A stretch of 64,000 nucleotides of DNA from Nocardia panacis. GTDB lineage: Bacteria > Actinomycetota > Actinomycetes > Mycobacteriales > Mycobacteriaceae. The DNA lies in contig NZ_QZFU01000013.1 in assembly GCF_003598715.1 (NCBI RefSeq), positions 180,692-244,691 of the forward strand, read 5' to 3'. Of this stretch, positions 52,739-61,428 are shown one piece after another. The translations under genes were made by a program, and so were the position numbers. The notes below the pieces were generated by a model. That model made no database searches, had not been told where the DNA came from, and worked only from the letters and a program-made list of their open reading frames with translations. Numbering within the stretch: position 1 is the stretch's first letter; every line of letters starts with the position of its first letter.

Positions 52739-54985
52739 ATGGAGCTTCATCTCGACGCGCCCGCACCGGACCCCGGTGTGGCACGAACAACGGGAACGCA
52801 GGCGGCACTGTCGCGGATCGTGGCCGCATTCATCGGAGCCTGGCAAACCACCGGCGACCCACCCGACCTGGCCGCGCACCTCCCCACCGACGCCGCCCTG
52901 CGCCGCGCCGCCCTCATCGAACTCATCAAGGTCGACCTGCAGCATCGCTGGTCCCGCAGTCGCAAAGGCCCCAGCCTCGCCGACTACCGCAGGAAATTCC
53001 CGGAACTCGACACCGCGCCGCTGCCACCCGACCTCATCTTCGAGGAGATCACCGCCCGCACCCGCCGCGACGGCCCCATCGACCTCACCGAATACGAAAC
53101 CCAATACCCGCAGCAGATGAGCCGGATCTCGCACCGACTCGACGACCAGAACTTCCGCACCACCCTGCTCTCGGACCCCACCGCGCGCACGGCGCTCGAC
53201 GCGCTCGCCGCGGGCACCACCGTCGACGACTTCGACCTGCTCATCCCCCTCGGGCAGGGCGCGTTCGCCCGCGTCTTCCTCGCCCGGCAACGCTCCCTGC
53301 ACCGCCTCGTCGCCATCAAGATCTCCCGCGACCGCGGCAGCGAACCCCAAACCCTGGCCCAACTCGACCACGACCACATCGTCCGCGTCTTCGACCAGCG
53401 CCAACTCGCCGACCAGCACCTCAAGCTGATGTACATGCAGTACATCCCCGGCGGCACCCTGCTCGGCGTACTGCGCCACCTGCACACCATCCCCGTGGCC
53501 CGCCGCAGCGGACGCACTTTCCTCGACGCCGTCGACGATGCCGTTGCCGCAGGCGGTGTCATCGAAACGCACCCCTCACCGGTCCGCACCGAGATCGCCC
53601 GCCTCACCTGGCCCGAAACCGTCGCCTGGCTGGGTGCGCGCCTGGCCGCCGCCCTCAACTACGCCGACCACCACGGCGTACTGCACCGCGACATCAAACC
53701 CGCCAATATCCTGCTCACCGTCGACGGCCAACCCAAACTCGTCGATTTCAATATCAGCTTCAGCGCGCACATCCCCGGCGCGAACCCGGCCGCCTACTTC
53801 GGCGGCTCCCTGGCCTACATGTCCCCCGAGCAGCTCGCCGCATGCCATCCGACCATGGCCGCCGACCCCGCCGACCTCGATACCCGTAGCGACCTCTATG
53901 CCCTCGGTGTCGTTCTGTGGGAACTGCTCACCGGCAGTCTTCCTTTCGCCGACAACACCGGCGCGGGCGAGTCCGACAGCTCACTGGCCCGCATGATCGA
54001 ACTGCGCAAACAGCCCGTCGCCGCCCGCTACGAGGCCGCGCTGCCCGCCGACACCCCGCCCATCCTGCGCCACGCCCTGCTCACCTGCCTGTCCCCCGAC
54101 CCGGCCGACCGGCACACCAATGGCGCCGACCTCGCCCACCAACTCGAACTCACCCTGGACCGCACCGCCCGCGATCTCGTGGACCCGCCCGAGCACAGCA
54201 TTCGTGCCCGCCTGCGCAATCGACCGATGCCGGTAGTCACCGTCTCCAGCATCCTCGGACAGCTCATCGGCGGGCTCTACCTCATGGGCCACAACACCCG
54301 ACTGCTCCAGCACGCCCTCACCGCGAGCGCGTGGACCCAACTGCATCACCTCGGGCTGATCCTCATCGCCGTCGGCTACCCGCTCGGCGTACTGCTACTG
54401 CTCTACTGGTGCCGGTCGGTCTTCGTGGTCCCCGAAGGCATCCGCCACGGAAAACGCTACGACGAACCGACTCTGGCCCGCGCCAGAGCCGACACCCTGG
54501 CCTGCGGCGACCGCATCGCGGCGGTGGCCTTCATGGGATGGATTGCCGCCCTTGGCATCTTCCTGCTGCAACTGCGCCACACCGCCGATCTCTCCCCCGG
54601 ACTGCTCGCCAATCTCATTGCCTCGCATGTGGTCGCGGCCGCCGTCGCCGTCGTCTATACCTACTTCCCAGTGACCTTTTTCGTATTGCGCTGGTACTAC
54701 CCCGGTTTGGTGGCCGCCGGACACACCTCGCACGAGGACACCGTGCGGTTGCGTCGGCTCGCGCGGCGCCTGCGCGTCTATCTCGGAGTCGTGGCCTCGG
54801 TGCCGCTGCTCGGGGTGGCGACCGGGCTGGCGTTCCTCTCCCCCGCCGAACAGCAGCTCGTCACCGAATCCCTTGTGGCGCTGTGCGTCGGCGGCATCGT
54901 CTGCTTCCTGTTGACCCTGCGCGTGTTCTACGCGCTCGACTCGGATCTGCGCGCCCTCTACCGCATCTCCGATCCGCACGAATGA
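52739..54985 (+). CDS. Membrane-anchored Ser/Thr protein kinase with a DFN motif
   Basis: A 748-aa protein. About 160 N-terminal residues (WSRSRKGPSLADYRRKFPEL) resemble the regulatory region of planctomycete-type kinases. The kinase domain spans about 160-470: LGQGAFARVF, VAIKIS, LHRDIKPANILL, SPEQLA, LYALGVVLWELLTG. The DFG motif is DFN (KLVDFNIS), a change also known in some large bacterial kinases. Six hydrophobic segments follow from about residue 500 (QLIGGLYLMG, LILIAVGYPLGVLLLLYW, FMGWIAALGIFLL and others). No PASTA domain. It probably phosphorylates targets at the membrane. Confidence 0.87.
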   Translation: MELHLDAPAPDPGVARTTGTQAALSRIVAAFIGAWQTTGDPPDLAAHLPTDAALRRAALIELIKVDLQHRWSRSRKGPSLADYRRKFPELDTAPLPPDLIFEEITARTRRDGPIDLTEYETQYPQQMSRISHRLDDQNFRTTLLSDPTARTALDALAAGTTVDDFDLLIPLGQGAFARVFLARQRSLHRLVAIKISRDRGSEPQTLAQLDHDHIVRVFDQRQLADQHLKLMYMQYIPGGTLLGVLRHLHTIPVARRSGRTFLDAVDDAVAAGGVIETHPSPVRTEIARLTWPETVAWLGARLAAALNYADHHGVLHRDIKPANILLTVDGQPKLVDFNISFSAHIPGANPAAYFGGSLAYMSPEQLAACHPTMAADPADLDTRSDLYALGVVLWELLTGSLPFADNTGAGESDSSLARMIELRKQPVAARYEAALPADTPPILRHALLTCLSPDPADRHTNGADLAHQLELTLDRTARDLVDPPEHSIRARLRNRPMPVVTVSSILGQLIGGLYLMGHNTRLLQHALTASAWTQLHHLGLILIAVGYPLGVLLLLYWCRSVFVVPEGIRHGKRYDEPTLARARADTLACGDRIAAVAFMGWIAALGIFLLQLRHTADLSPGLLANLIASHVVAAAVAVVYTYFPVTFFVLRWYYPGLVAAGHTSHEDTVRLRRLARRLRVYLGVVASVPLLGVATGLAFLSPAEQQLVTESLVALCVGGIVCFLLTLRVFYALDSDLRALYRISDPHE

Positions 54986-55060
54986 GTTCCGCGCCACATC
55001 GCTGTGCGACCCGGTTCGCCGCACCCGTGAATCACCTTGTGGTCAACTAACGTTCATCCG

Positions 55061-55771
55061 GTGCTAGGACATTCTCACGCGACCAGCGGCGCTTTGGCCT
55101 GGTCGGCGGCGGCGGTCGCGCTGCCGGTTACGGCGTTCACCTATCCGGTCGTCTCCAGTGGTCACCTCGGTGCCGCGGATCTGCTGCTGGGCACCTTCCT
55201 CACCGCGGGCGCCGCGCTGCTCCCCGACGCCGACCATCCCAATGGCACCATCGCCCATGTCCTCGGCCCCGTCTCGCATTATTTGTGCAAGATCATCTCC
55301 AAGGTCTCCGGCGGGCATCGCCACGCCACTCACTCCTTCGCCTTCGTCGGCGCGGTCGCGTTCGGCACCTGGGCCGGAGAACATTGGGTCGGCCGCGGTT
55401 TCACCCTCGCGCTGGTCTTCTTCCTGCTCGCCCTCGCGGTCCGGGCATTGAATCTGTGCCCGCCCGGCAAGGGATTCCGATCCTGGGGCACGGTCGTGCT
55501 GCTCGCCGTCGCGGGCACCTTCGCCATGGATCACTGGATCAGCGACAAACCCTCCTGGCTCCCCTTCTGCGTCGGTCTCGGCGCACTGATCCATCTGGTG
55601 GGCGACTGCCTGACCGATCGCGGGTGCCGTCTGTTCTGGCCCCTTCAGTGGCGCACTTCCCTACCTCTGATCGAGAGGACCGGGAACCGACTCGAAACCT
55701 GGGTGCTTTCACCGCTTTTCGCCATCGGAACTATGGTCTTGCTCTGGTACTCGATCACCCACAACCCCTGA
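55061..55771 (+). CDS. YdjM-like membrane-bound metal-dependent hydrolase
   Basis: A 236-aa membrane protein of the YdjM/DUF457 family. The family motif GHSHATSGALAW at the N-terminus, LLPDADHPNGTIAH, and GGHRHATHSFAFVG supply metal-binding His/Asp residues. About five membrane segments alternate with these. GTG 55061 was chosen so that the HSHA motif is near the N-terminus; TTG 55037 is the alternative. Relatives are linked to phospholipid or stress functions, not firmly. Confidence 0.85.
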   Translation: MLGHSHATSGALAWSAAAVALPVTAFTYPVVSSGHLGAADLLLGTFLTAGAALLPDADHPNGTIAHVLGPVSHYLCKIISKVSGGHRHATHSFAFVGAVAFGTWAGEHWVGRGFTLALVFFLLALAVRALNLCPPGKGFRSWGTVVLLAVAGTFAMDHWISDKPSWLPFCVGLGALIHLVGDCLTDRGCRLFWPLQWRTSLPLIERTGNRLETWVLSPLFAIGTMVLLWYSITHNP

Positions 55772-55988
55772 CCTTCCTCGTGGCCCGCGAATCTTCCTGC
55801 GGGGGCTGCGTCTTCGTGCTGTCCTTGTCCCGTCCGGCGTAGCTGGGCGGGGTTTCTTCATTGAGTTGACACGCATATATGCATAAGTGCGCACACCTTG
55901 CTACTGGGATGGATTCAACCGAGGAACATTAGGAGCAGCCCTAATATTATGGGACGCCCAGTAGCGAAAAGATCGCTAGGGTGCAGAC

Positions 55989-56990
55989 ATGGCAATCTTT
56001 GGCGGCACCATGCGCCCCGAGCGGTGGTCCCCTCCCCCAGCTTCACCTCGCGCGCGTGAAACCCGCAGTGTCCCAGCACTTCCCCTCCCCCGTCGGATCG
56101 AACTGCCCGGTGTCGGGCCGGAGGACGTGGTGCTCACCGCGGATGGCCGGGTGATCGCCGGGATTGCCGACGGGCGAATTCTGCGCATCGATCCGACCGA
56201 CGATTCGGTGACCATCCTGGCCGATACGGGTGGTCGTCCGCTGGGATTGCATGTCGATCCCGACGGGACTGTATTGATCTGCGATGCCGAGCGCGGGGTG
56301 CTCCAACTCTCGGACGGACAACTCGACGTCGTCGTCGATTCGGTCGACGGTGCGCCACTCCCCTTCGCCAGCAATATCATTCGCGACACCGACGGCTCCA
56401 TCTACTTCTCCTCGTCGAGCCGCCGCTACTCTCTCGCCGACTACATGGGCGACCTGCTGGAGCATTCGGGCACCGGTCGACTGTTCCGCCGCGATCCCTC
56501 CGGAACCGTCGAAACACTGCTCGACGGGCTGTACTTCGCGAACGGAGTCGCCCTCGCCGCCGACGGCTCGTGCGTACTGGTCGCCGAGACCGGCGCCTAC
56601 CAGGTGACCCGCTACTGGCTCACCGGCCCCCTGGCGGGCTCGCACGATGTACTCATCGACAACCTGCCGGGATTCCCCGACAATATCGCCCTCGGCAGCG
56701 ACGGGTTGATCTGGATCACCCTGCCGGGAGCGCGGGATCCCATGCTGGACAGACTGTTTCCGCTGCCGGGCGTGCTCCGCAAACTCGTGTGGGCGCTACC
56801 GGAGCGGATGCGGATCAAGGCCGCCCCCACGGTGTGGGTGCTCGCGGTCGACCTCAACGGGAAGATCGTGCACGACCTCCAGATCGAGGGCACGAATTTC
56901 GCCATGGTGACGGGTGTGGCCGAACGCGACGGGACGCTGTACCTCGGCAGTTTGAGCGAATCGGCGATCGGAATAACCCAAATCCCTTGA
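55989..56990 (+). CDS. SMP-30/strictosidine-synthase-like beta-propeller
   Basis: A 333-aa six-bladed propeller of the SMP-30/gluconolactonase and strictosidine-synthase-like group. Visible family blocks are GPEDVVLTADGRVIAGIADG, FASNIIRDTDGSIYFSSSSR, YSLADYMGDLLEHSGTGRLF, GLYFANGVALAADGSCVLVA, GFPDNIALGSDGLIWI. These enzymes are lactonases or esterases with a bound metal. No signal peptide. Confidence 0.87.
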   Translation: MAIFGGTMRPERWSPPPASPRARETRSVPALPLPRRIELPGVGPEDVVLTADGRVIAGIADGRILRIDPTDDSVTILADTGGRPLGLHVDPDGTVLICDAERGVLQLSDGQLDVVVDSVDGAPLPFASNIIRDTDGSIYFSSSSRRYSLADYMGDLLEHSGTGRLFRRDPSGTVETLLDGLYFANGVALAADGSCVLVAETGAYQVTRYWLTGPLAGSHDVLIDNLPGFPDNIALGSDGLIWITLPGARDPMLDRLFPLPGVLRKLVWALPERMRIKAAPTVWVLAVDLNGKIVHDLQIEGTNFAMVTGVAERDGTLYLGSLSESAIGITQIP

Positions 56991-57027
56991 TCGCGGCCCG
57001 GATTGCGCGCGAGCGACCGTCGCGGAC

Positions 57028-57069
57028 CCGTGCGGTCCCCCGACCCGTCTCGGTAGGGAGACCGCACGG
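57028..57069. terminator. Bidirectional hairpin between convergent genes
   Basis: CCGTGCGGTC pairs with GACCGCACGG across a 22-base loop. It lies in the 87-base gap between the SMP-30 and tectonin genes and can serve both strands. Confidence 0.6.
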
Positions 57070-57077
57070 AGACGGGA

Positions 57078-57791
57078 TCAGCTGGGCTGGTCGCCGACGT
57101 AGCGGTAGATCTCGCCACCACTGTTGACGTGCCAGGCGTTACCGTCGGCGGCGGCCGCGATATCGGTGGCGGTGCCGGGGATCTTGACCCACGGATTGAC
57201 GCCGCTGGCATCGTTGTTGGTGTACCGATAAATGCTGCCGGCGGGATCGACGCCCCAGACGTTCGTCCGGTTGCCCACCGCGATGCGCTTGAGGCTGCCG
57301 GGGACGCCTACCCACGGGTTCGAGCTGTCCTGGTCCCCGATGTACCGGTAGACCTGGTTGCCGGCGTTGACACCCCACACGGTGCCGTCGGCGCCCGTGC
57401 CGATGTCACTCAGCGACCCCGGAACCTTGATCCACGGGTTGGGGTCGTAGTTCGTGTACCGGAAGATGGCACCGGCGGAGTCCACTCCCCACACATTCGT
57501 CCTGGACCCGGCATCGATTCGGACCAGGCTGCCGGTGATGTTCACCCAAGGGTTCGAGGCGGCCTGGTCCCCGACGTATCGGAAGATCTGATTGCCTCCG
57601 TTGACACCCCACACAGTGCCGTCTGCCGCAGCACCGATATCACTTAACGCCTCTGGGATTCCGAGCCACGGGTTGGCATCGTAGTTGGTGTACCGGTAGA
57701 TAGCGCTCGCCGCGTTCACACCCCACACCGTCGTCCTGGACCCCGCGGAGATCGCCGAGAGACTGCCCGCGACCTTCACCCAATCCGCCAT
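57078..57791 (-). CDS. Tectonin-repeat beta-propeller (lectin-like)
   Basis: A 237-aa protein made almost only of six repeats of 35-40 residues. Units alternate between the forms SRTTVWGVN...AIYRYTNYD and ADGTVWGVN...QIFRYVGDQ. Tectonin propellers bind methylated or other surface sugars. It has no signal peptide. ATG 57791 follows AAGGGTGG. It may bind cell-surface glycans of competitors, predators or hosts, which is inference from the family. Confidence 0.88.
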   Translation of the reverse strand: MADWVKVAGSLSAISAGSRTTVWGVNAASAIYRYTNYDANPWLGIPEALSDIGAAADGTVWGVNGGNQIFRYVGDQAASNPWVNITGSLVRIDAGSRTNVWGVDSAGAIFRYTNYDPNPWIKVPGSLSDIGTGADGTVWGVNAGNQVYRYIGDQDSSNPWVGVPGSLKRIAVGNRTNVWGVDPAGSIYRYTNNDASGVNPWVKIPGTATDIAAAADGNAWHVNSGGEIYRYVGDQPS

Positions 57792-58373
57792 GATGAACCA
57801 CCCTTCGTCAAGTCGGTTACTGCTGCAACGAGATTAGCGGTCGGGGCGGTGAGCACGTGCCCTATTGCCAAACAAGCCCACAGATCAAAGCGTCGCTATT
57901 CAGTTGTCTCCCTTACATTTTGGAAGAAGCGAGGCTCGGTGGTCACCGCACCCGGCCGACACCGTTTGCCGCGCCACCATCCACCACCACCCCTCTTGTC
58001 TTTGCTATGTCCGGCTCCGCCGGACATAGTTTGAGGGTTTAAAAGGCGAGCCACATTCGTAGATGCGCATATCTAGATTCGGGGATATTTTTCTGGTGTT
58101 GATTGGGGCTACGAGGAGCTGTGTCGATACCCCCTGTTGCGTCGGACTGGTAGGCGTGTTGCATCTTCTAGGGACGCACTCTCTTCCAGATGTACGAAGC
58201 CCGCACGTCTTGTGCTCCCCTCCCCTGCCCCAATCGAATTGGCCTGCGCGGGAACGGAAGACGGCGGTGGTCGTGGTTCACGAGCCGGCAGTCCCCTACC
58301 TTGGGGTTCGCGGTTGAGAACGATGTGATTGACCGGCGTTTCGCGGCGCGGCTAGCCTTCGCTCGGATGTTCG
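57792..58373. other. Gap with a strong hairpin
   Basis: Nearly 600 bases without a convincing gene, richer in A/T between 58030 and 58200. A perfect hairpin lies at 58005-58029. A frame at 58063-58317 starts MRISRFGDIFLVLIGATRS but has no ribosome site and degrades. Confidence 0.45.
58005..58029. terminator. Perfect 11-bp hairpin
   Basis: CTATGTCCGGC pairs with GCCGGACATAG around TCC, followed by TTTGAGGGTTT. It is not next to a recognised gene end, so it may end an unseen small transcript. Confidence 0.5.
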
Positions 58374-59357
58374 GTGCGCTGGCTCGGCTGGGAGGTCGCG
58401 GGGGTGGACGAGCTGGATCATATTGCGGTGGGCCGGGATTGGGGCGGGGCCGAAGCCGAGACGGAGCAGACAGGGCGCATGCGGCGGGATTCGAGGCATG
58501 TCGTGCCCGCGCGTCAGGTGAATGTGTTTCGTATGGCAGCGATTTCGGCTGACGGGCGGGCGCTGCCGGCCGGTGCGGAGCAGTGTGGGCGGACGGTGTG
58601 GTTGTGGGATCTGTACGCGGGGACCGTTTCGGAGTTTCGGCACAGTGCGCGATTGACCGATATCGCGGCGGTGCCGTGGCCGGATGGGCGGACGCTGGTG
58701 GGGACGGCGGGCGGGAAGCGGGTGCGTTTCTGGGATCCGCTGTCCGGCGCGGAGGTCGGTGCCGGCTTGCGGGTCGATCGAGTGCCGGTGGCGATGACGG
58801 CGGTCTCGGTGGGCGGGAGATCGGTGGTGGCGCTGGCGGACCCGGGTTTGTTCGGGATGGTGCGACTGTTCGACGCGCAGACCGGTGCGGTGGTCGGCGT
58901 GTGCCCGGTGCGGGATGAGGTGTCGCGGCTGGATACCAGGGTGGTCGCGGGACGGATTGTGGTGCGGGTGCGGGGTTTCGGTCGATTCCTGTTCATCGAT
59001 CCGATCGGTGGGACCGCGTTGTCCGAGGCGGATCTGATCGAGCCCGCGCTATTCACCGAGTTGGTGGTGCCGGGGCCTGACGGTTCGCTGCTGTTGGCTG
59101 ATATGGAAGGGGATGTGATCGAGTTGCGCGAGGCTGGGACGGGTGCGCGTGCGGGTTCGCTGACGGGACATCGCGGTTCGATCTACACAATGGTGGCGGT
59201 GTCGCTGCCGCAGGGTCGGATACTTCTGGCCAGTTCGTCATTCGATGAGACGGTGCGGTTGTGGGATCCGACCGGTGGAGCATGCGACGGTCGGGCGGTA
59301 ACACCCGTGGCGGGTGCGGGTCTTACCGCCCGATGGGGTCTCCCCCACGCGGAGTAG
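58374..59357 (+). CDS. WD40-repeat protein
   Basis: A 327-aa protein with WD40-type repeats (TVWLWDLYAGTVSEF, RVRFWDPLSGAEVGAG, MVRLFDAQTGAVVGV, LTGHRGSIYTMVAVSLPQGR, TVRLWDPTGGA). It has too few blades for a full seven-blade ring, so it may be shortened or degenerate. Start GTG 58374 is uncertain. No membrane segment. Confidence 0.7.
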   Translation: MRWLGWEVAGVDELDHIAVGRDWGGAEAETEQTGRMRRDSRHVVPARQVNVFRMAAISADGRALPAGAEQCGRTVWLWDLYAGTVSEFRHSARLTDIAAVPWPDGRTLVGTAGGKRVRFWDPLSGAEVGAGLRVDRVPVAMTAVSVGGRSVVALADPGLFGMVRLFDAQTGAVVGVCPVRDEVSRLDTRVVAGRIVVRVRGFGRFLFIDPIGGTALSEADLIEPALFTELVVPGPDGSLLLADMEGDVIELREAGTGARAGSLTGHRGSIYTMVAVSLPQGRILLASSSFDETVRLWDPTGGACDGRAVTPVAGAGLTARWGLPHAE

Positions 59358-59469
59358 CGCGAGCTCGCCCAGATGGGTTTCGGCCTGCGCGTGCGCGAGT
59401 TGTCCGCTCCGTGATGGGGTTCCGGTAGTAATCGCGTGGAAAACAACGACAATGGCTTGACCAGCAGCG

Positions 59470-59938
59470 ATGTGCCGTAGCGGCTCGGGCTGCGGACGGG
59501 CCTGGTTGGTGCTTGGCTTGGCTGCCGATGGGGTCGATCGTTTGCTGGAGGTCAGGTTTCGCGGCGACAGGGTGTTCGCCGACGAGGGGTTGGAGCGGCT
59601 GCGGAGGTTCCCGGATATCAGTCGCGATGAGTTGTTCCGGTACTTCACGCTCATTCCTTCTGACATTGCGTTCGTGACGCCGGGTCGTGGCCGCGGCCCG
59701 GCGGAGCGTCTCGGGCTGTCGGTGGCGTTGTGTTCGTTGCCGTGGCTGGGGTTCGTCCCGGATCGGGTGGCTGACGCGCCGCCGGTGGCGGTGGCCAGGT
59801 TGGCGGATCAGCTGCAGGTCGATGCGTAGATGATTCGGTCGTACAGCAGACGCGCGCAGACGCGAACCGAGCATCCGCGGTTGGTAGCGCAGTATCTGGG
59901 GTGGCGACCGGCCCTGGAAGCAGTCGTTCAACGGTGAG
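59470..59938 (+). pseudogene. N-terminal fragment of a Tn3-family transposase
   Basis: The frame matches the DUF4158 start of Tn3 transposases (LFRYFTLIPSDIAFVTPGRG, LSVALCSLPWLGFVPDRVAD). A TAG at 59827-59829 interrupts it, and the same frame resumes at once with RSYSRRAQTRTEHPRLVAQY. Nothing follows, so both a premature stop and a truncation are present. Confidence 0.7.
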
Positions 59939-60076
59939 TGGTAGACCCCACAGGTGCGGCCCCTCATCGCTGCCCGATGCGAGCGATCGCCGAGCCTTGT
60001 GGCATAGTGAGGGGTTGAGAACGGGCTTCTCACCAAGAATTTGCCCGGCTCACTACAGAGAAGAAGTTGTTACAGC

Positions 60077-60280
60077 ATGGCTCAAGGCAGTGTGAAGTGG
60101 TTCAACGGCGAAAAGGGCTTCGGCTTCATCGCTCAGGACGGAGGCGGCCCGGACGTCTTCGTGCATTACTCGGCCGTAAGCGGCGCGGGTTACAAATCCC
60201 TCGAAGAGGGTCAGCGTGTCGAGTTCTCGGTGGAGCAGGGTCAGAAGGGTCCCCAAGCCCAGGACGTCCGCGCCATCTGA
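60077..60280 (+). CDS. cspA: Cold-shock protein
   Basis: A 67-aa cold-shock domain with both RNA-binding motifs ([14 protein letters not shown] and DVFVHYSAV). It is an RNA chaperone. It is intact, with a long 5' leader and a perfect terminator, although Tn3 relics lie on both sides. The leader (about 60000-60076) may carry cold-shock control, but no structure was worked out. Confidence 0.96.
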   Translation: MAQGSVKWFNGEKGFGFIAQDGGGPDVFVHYSAVSGAGYKSLEEGQRVEFSVEQGQKGPQAQDVRAI

Positions 60281-60296
60281 TTCCGCGCGATCCTTC

Positions 60297-60330
60297 AAGA
60301 GCTTCGCACCGAGGTCGGTGCGAAGCTCTT
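60297..60330 (+). terminator. Intrinsic terminator of cspA
   Basis: A perfect 16-bp stem (AAGAGCTTCGCACCGA and its complement) with a 2-base loop, followed by TTTTCG on the plus strand. Confidence 0.9.
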
Positions 60331-60339
60331 TTCGTTGGG

Positions 60340-60640
60340 CCCTTCGTCGTACGATCTACGCCGCCCGCTATTTGTCGGATCCAGACTATCGGCGCAGATC
60401 GCTCGCCGGCTCAACAGAGGCGCGTCGGTCCACGCGCTCAAACGCTTATGACCCGGATGAAGACGAGAGCGACTCCGACGCCTGGGACATCAGCTACAGC
60501 ACCCCCGTGCCGAGAGCCTTCGCCCTGGCGGCGAAGGTCACCGGAGTGTCGTTCACAGCAGACATGCTGGACCAGCCCCTGCTCATCGGACCTATCGCCT
60601 ACCGATGGTCACCTCCCGACCACACCACTGCTTGACCCGG
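60340..60640 (+). pseudogene. Tn3 transposase C-terminal scrap and an unknown fragment
   Basis: From 60345 the sequence reads TIYAARYLSDPDYRRR, then in the next frame IARRLNRGASVHALKRL and a stop, as near the end of Tn3 transposases. Another natural frame follows (PRAFALAAKVTGVSFTADML, DQPLLIGPIAYRW) with no start and no family I recognise. Confidence 0.5.
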
Positions 60641-61260
60641 TGCGCTTGCTGGTACGACCGGTGAAGTCGTAGAACGCATCTCGGTCCGCTCTACATCCAC
60701 CTGCCGGGCGACGTAGTCGACCGCGGCGTCGGAGATCTCGGCCAGGGCGCGCGGAAACCGGCCCCGCTTGGTATAGAACCAGCACCGCTGCCCCAACTGT
60801 GACGCGCCCGCCGGAAGCGCCTGCCGGACCCGGAGCGGAAAGACCGCCGCGAAGTACCACACCACCCGCTTCGTCCTGGTGCCCGCACTGCGCGAGGAAC
60901 TCGACATACCGGTGCCCGCAAACCGTTCCCGAGATCTGCGCCCGCTGAGCGGCTCGGGCTCTCGGATGTACCACTCGCGGCGAGAACGCAACGCGACGAA
61001 GAGGTCGAGCACGACCAAGTCCACGCTGCGGGTTTCGAGGATGTTGGACAGCTCGATCAGGTGCTCCAGGGACCGACCGAGCCGGTCGAGCTTGGTGACC
61101 ACCAGTTGGCCGACTGCAGCGCCTTGTCCAACTCGGGGCGGCCGGCGAGTTGGCCGGATGCCTTATCGACGAAGATCGGGTCGCACCCGGCGGCGAGGGC
61201 GTCGTGTTGGGCTTCGGGGTGTTGGTCGCGGGTGGACACCCGCCCGTATCCGATTCGCAT
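60609..61260 (-). pseudogene. Resolvase and transposase relic, chimeric
   Basis: The minus strand begins with a serine-resolvase N-terminus ([20 protein letters not shown]) that shifts frame into [20 protein letters not shown]. That frame passes into the 83-bp repeat (LFVALRSRREW) and ends as a Tn3 transposase N-terminal scrap (FYTKRGRFPRALAEISDAAV, DYVARQVDVER). At least three pieces are joined, and none is functional. Confidence 0.65.
60928..61010. repeat. 83-bp dispersed repeat, copy 1
   Basis: Matches 63713-63795 at 74 of 83 positions with no gap. It begins cccgagatctgcgcc and contains CTCGCGGCGAGAACGCAACG. Confidence 0.8.
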
Positions 61261-61428
61261 GGCCCGCAGCGTGACGAGCCCCGACAGTGAGACTGTGGCC
61301 GCGTATGCTCCCAGCCTGGCGAAACAGTCCGTGCGGCAATGTGTCTTGTGAACGATCGTGCATGAGACAGCTCGGATGAGGTTGTGGGCCAGGTGAAGAA
61401 CACAGCCGACAGCTCGTTCACACCAGGA

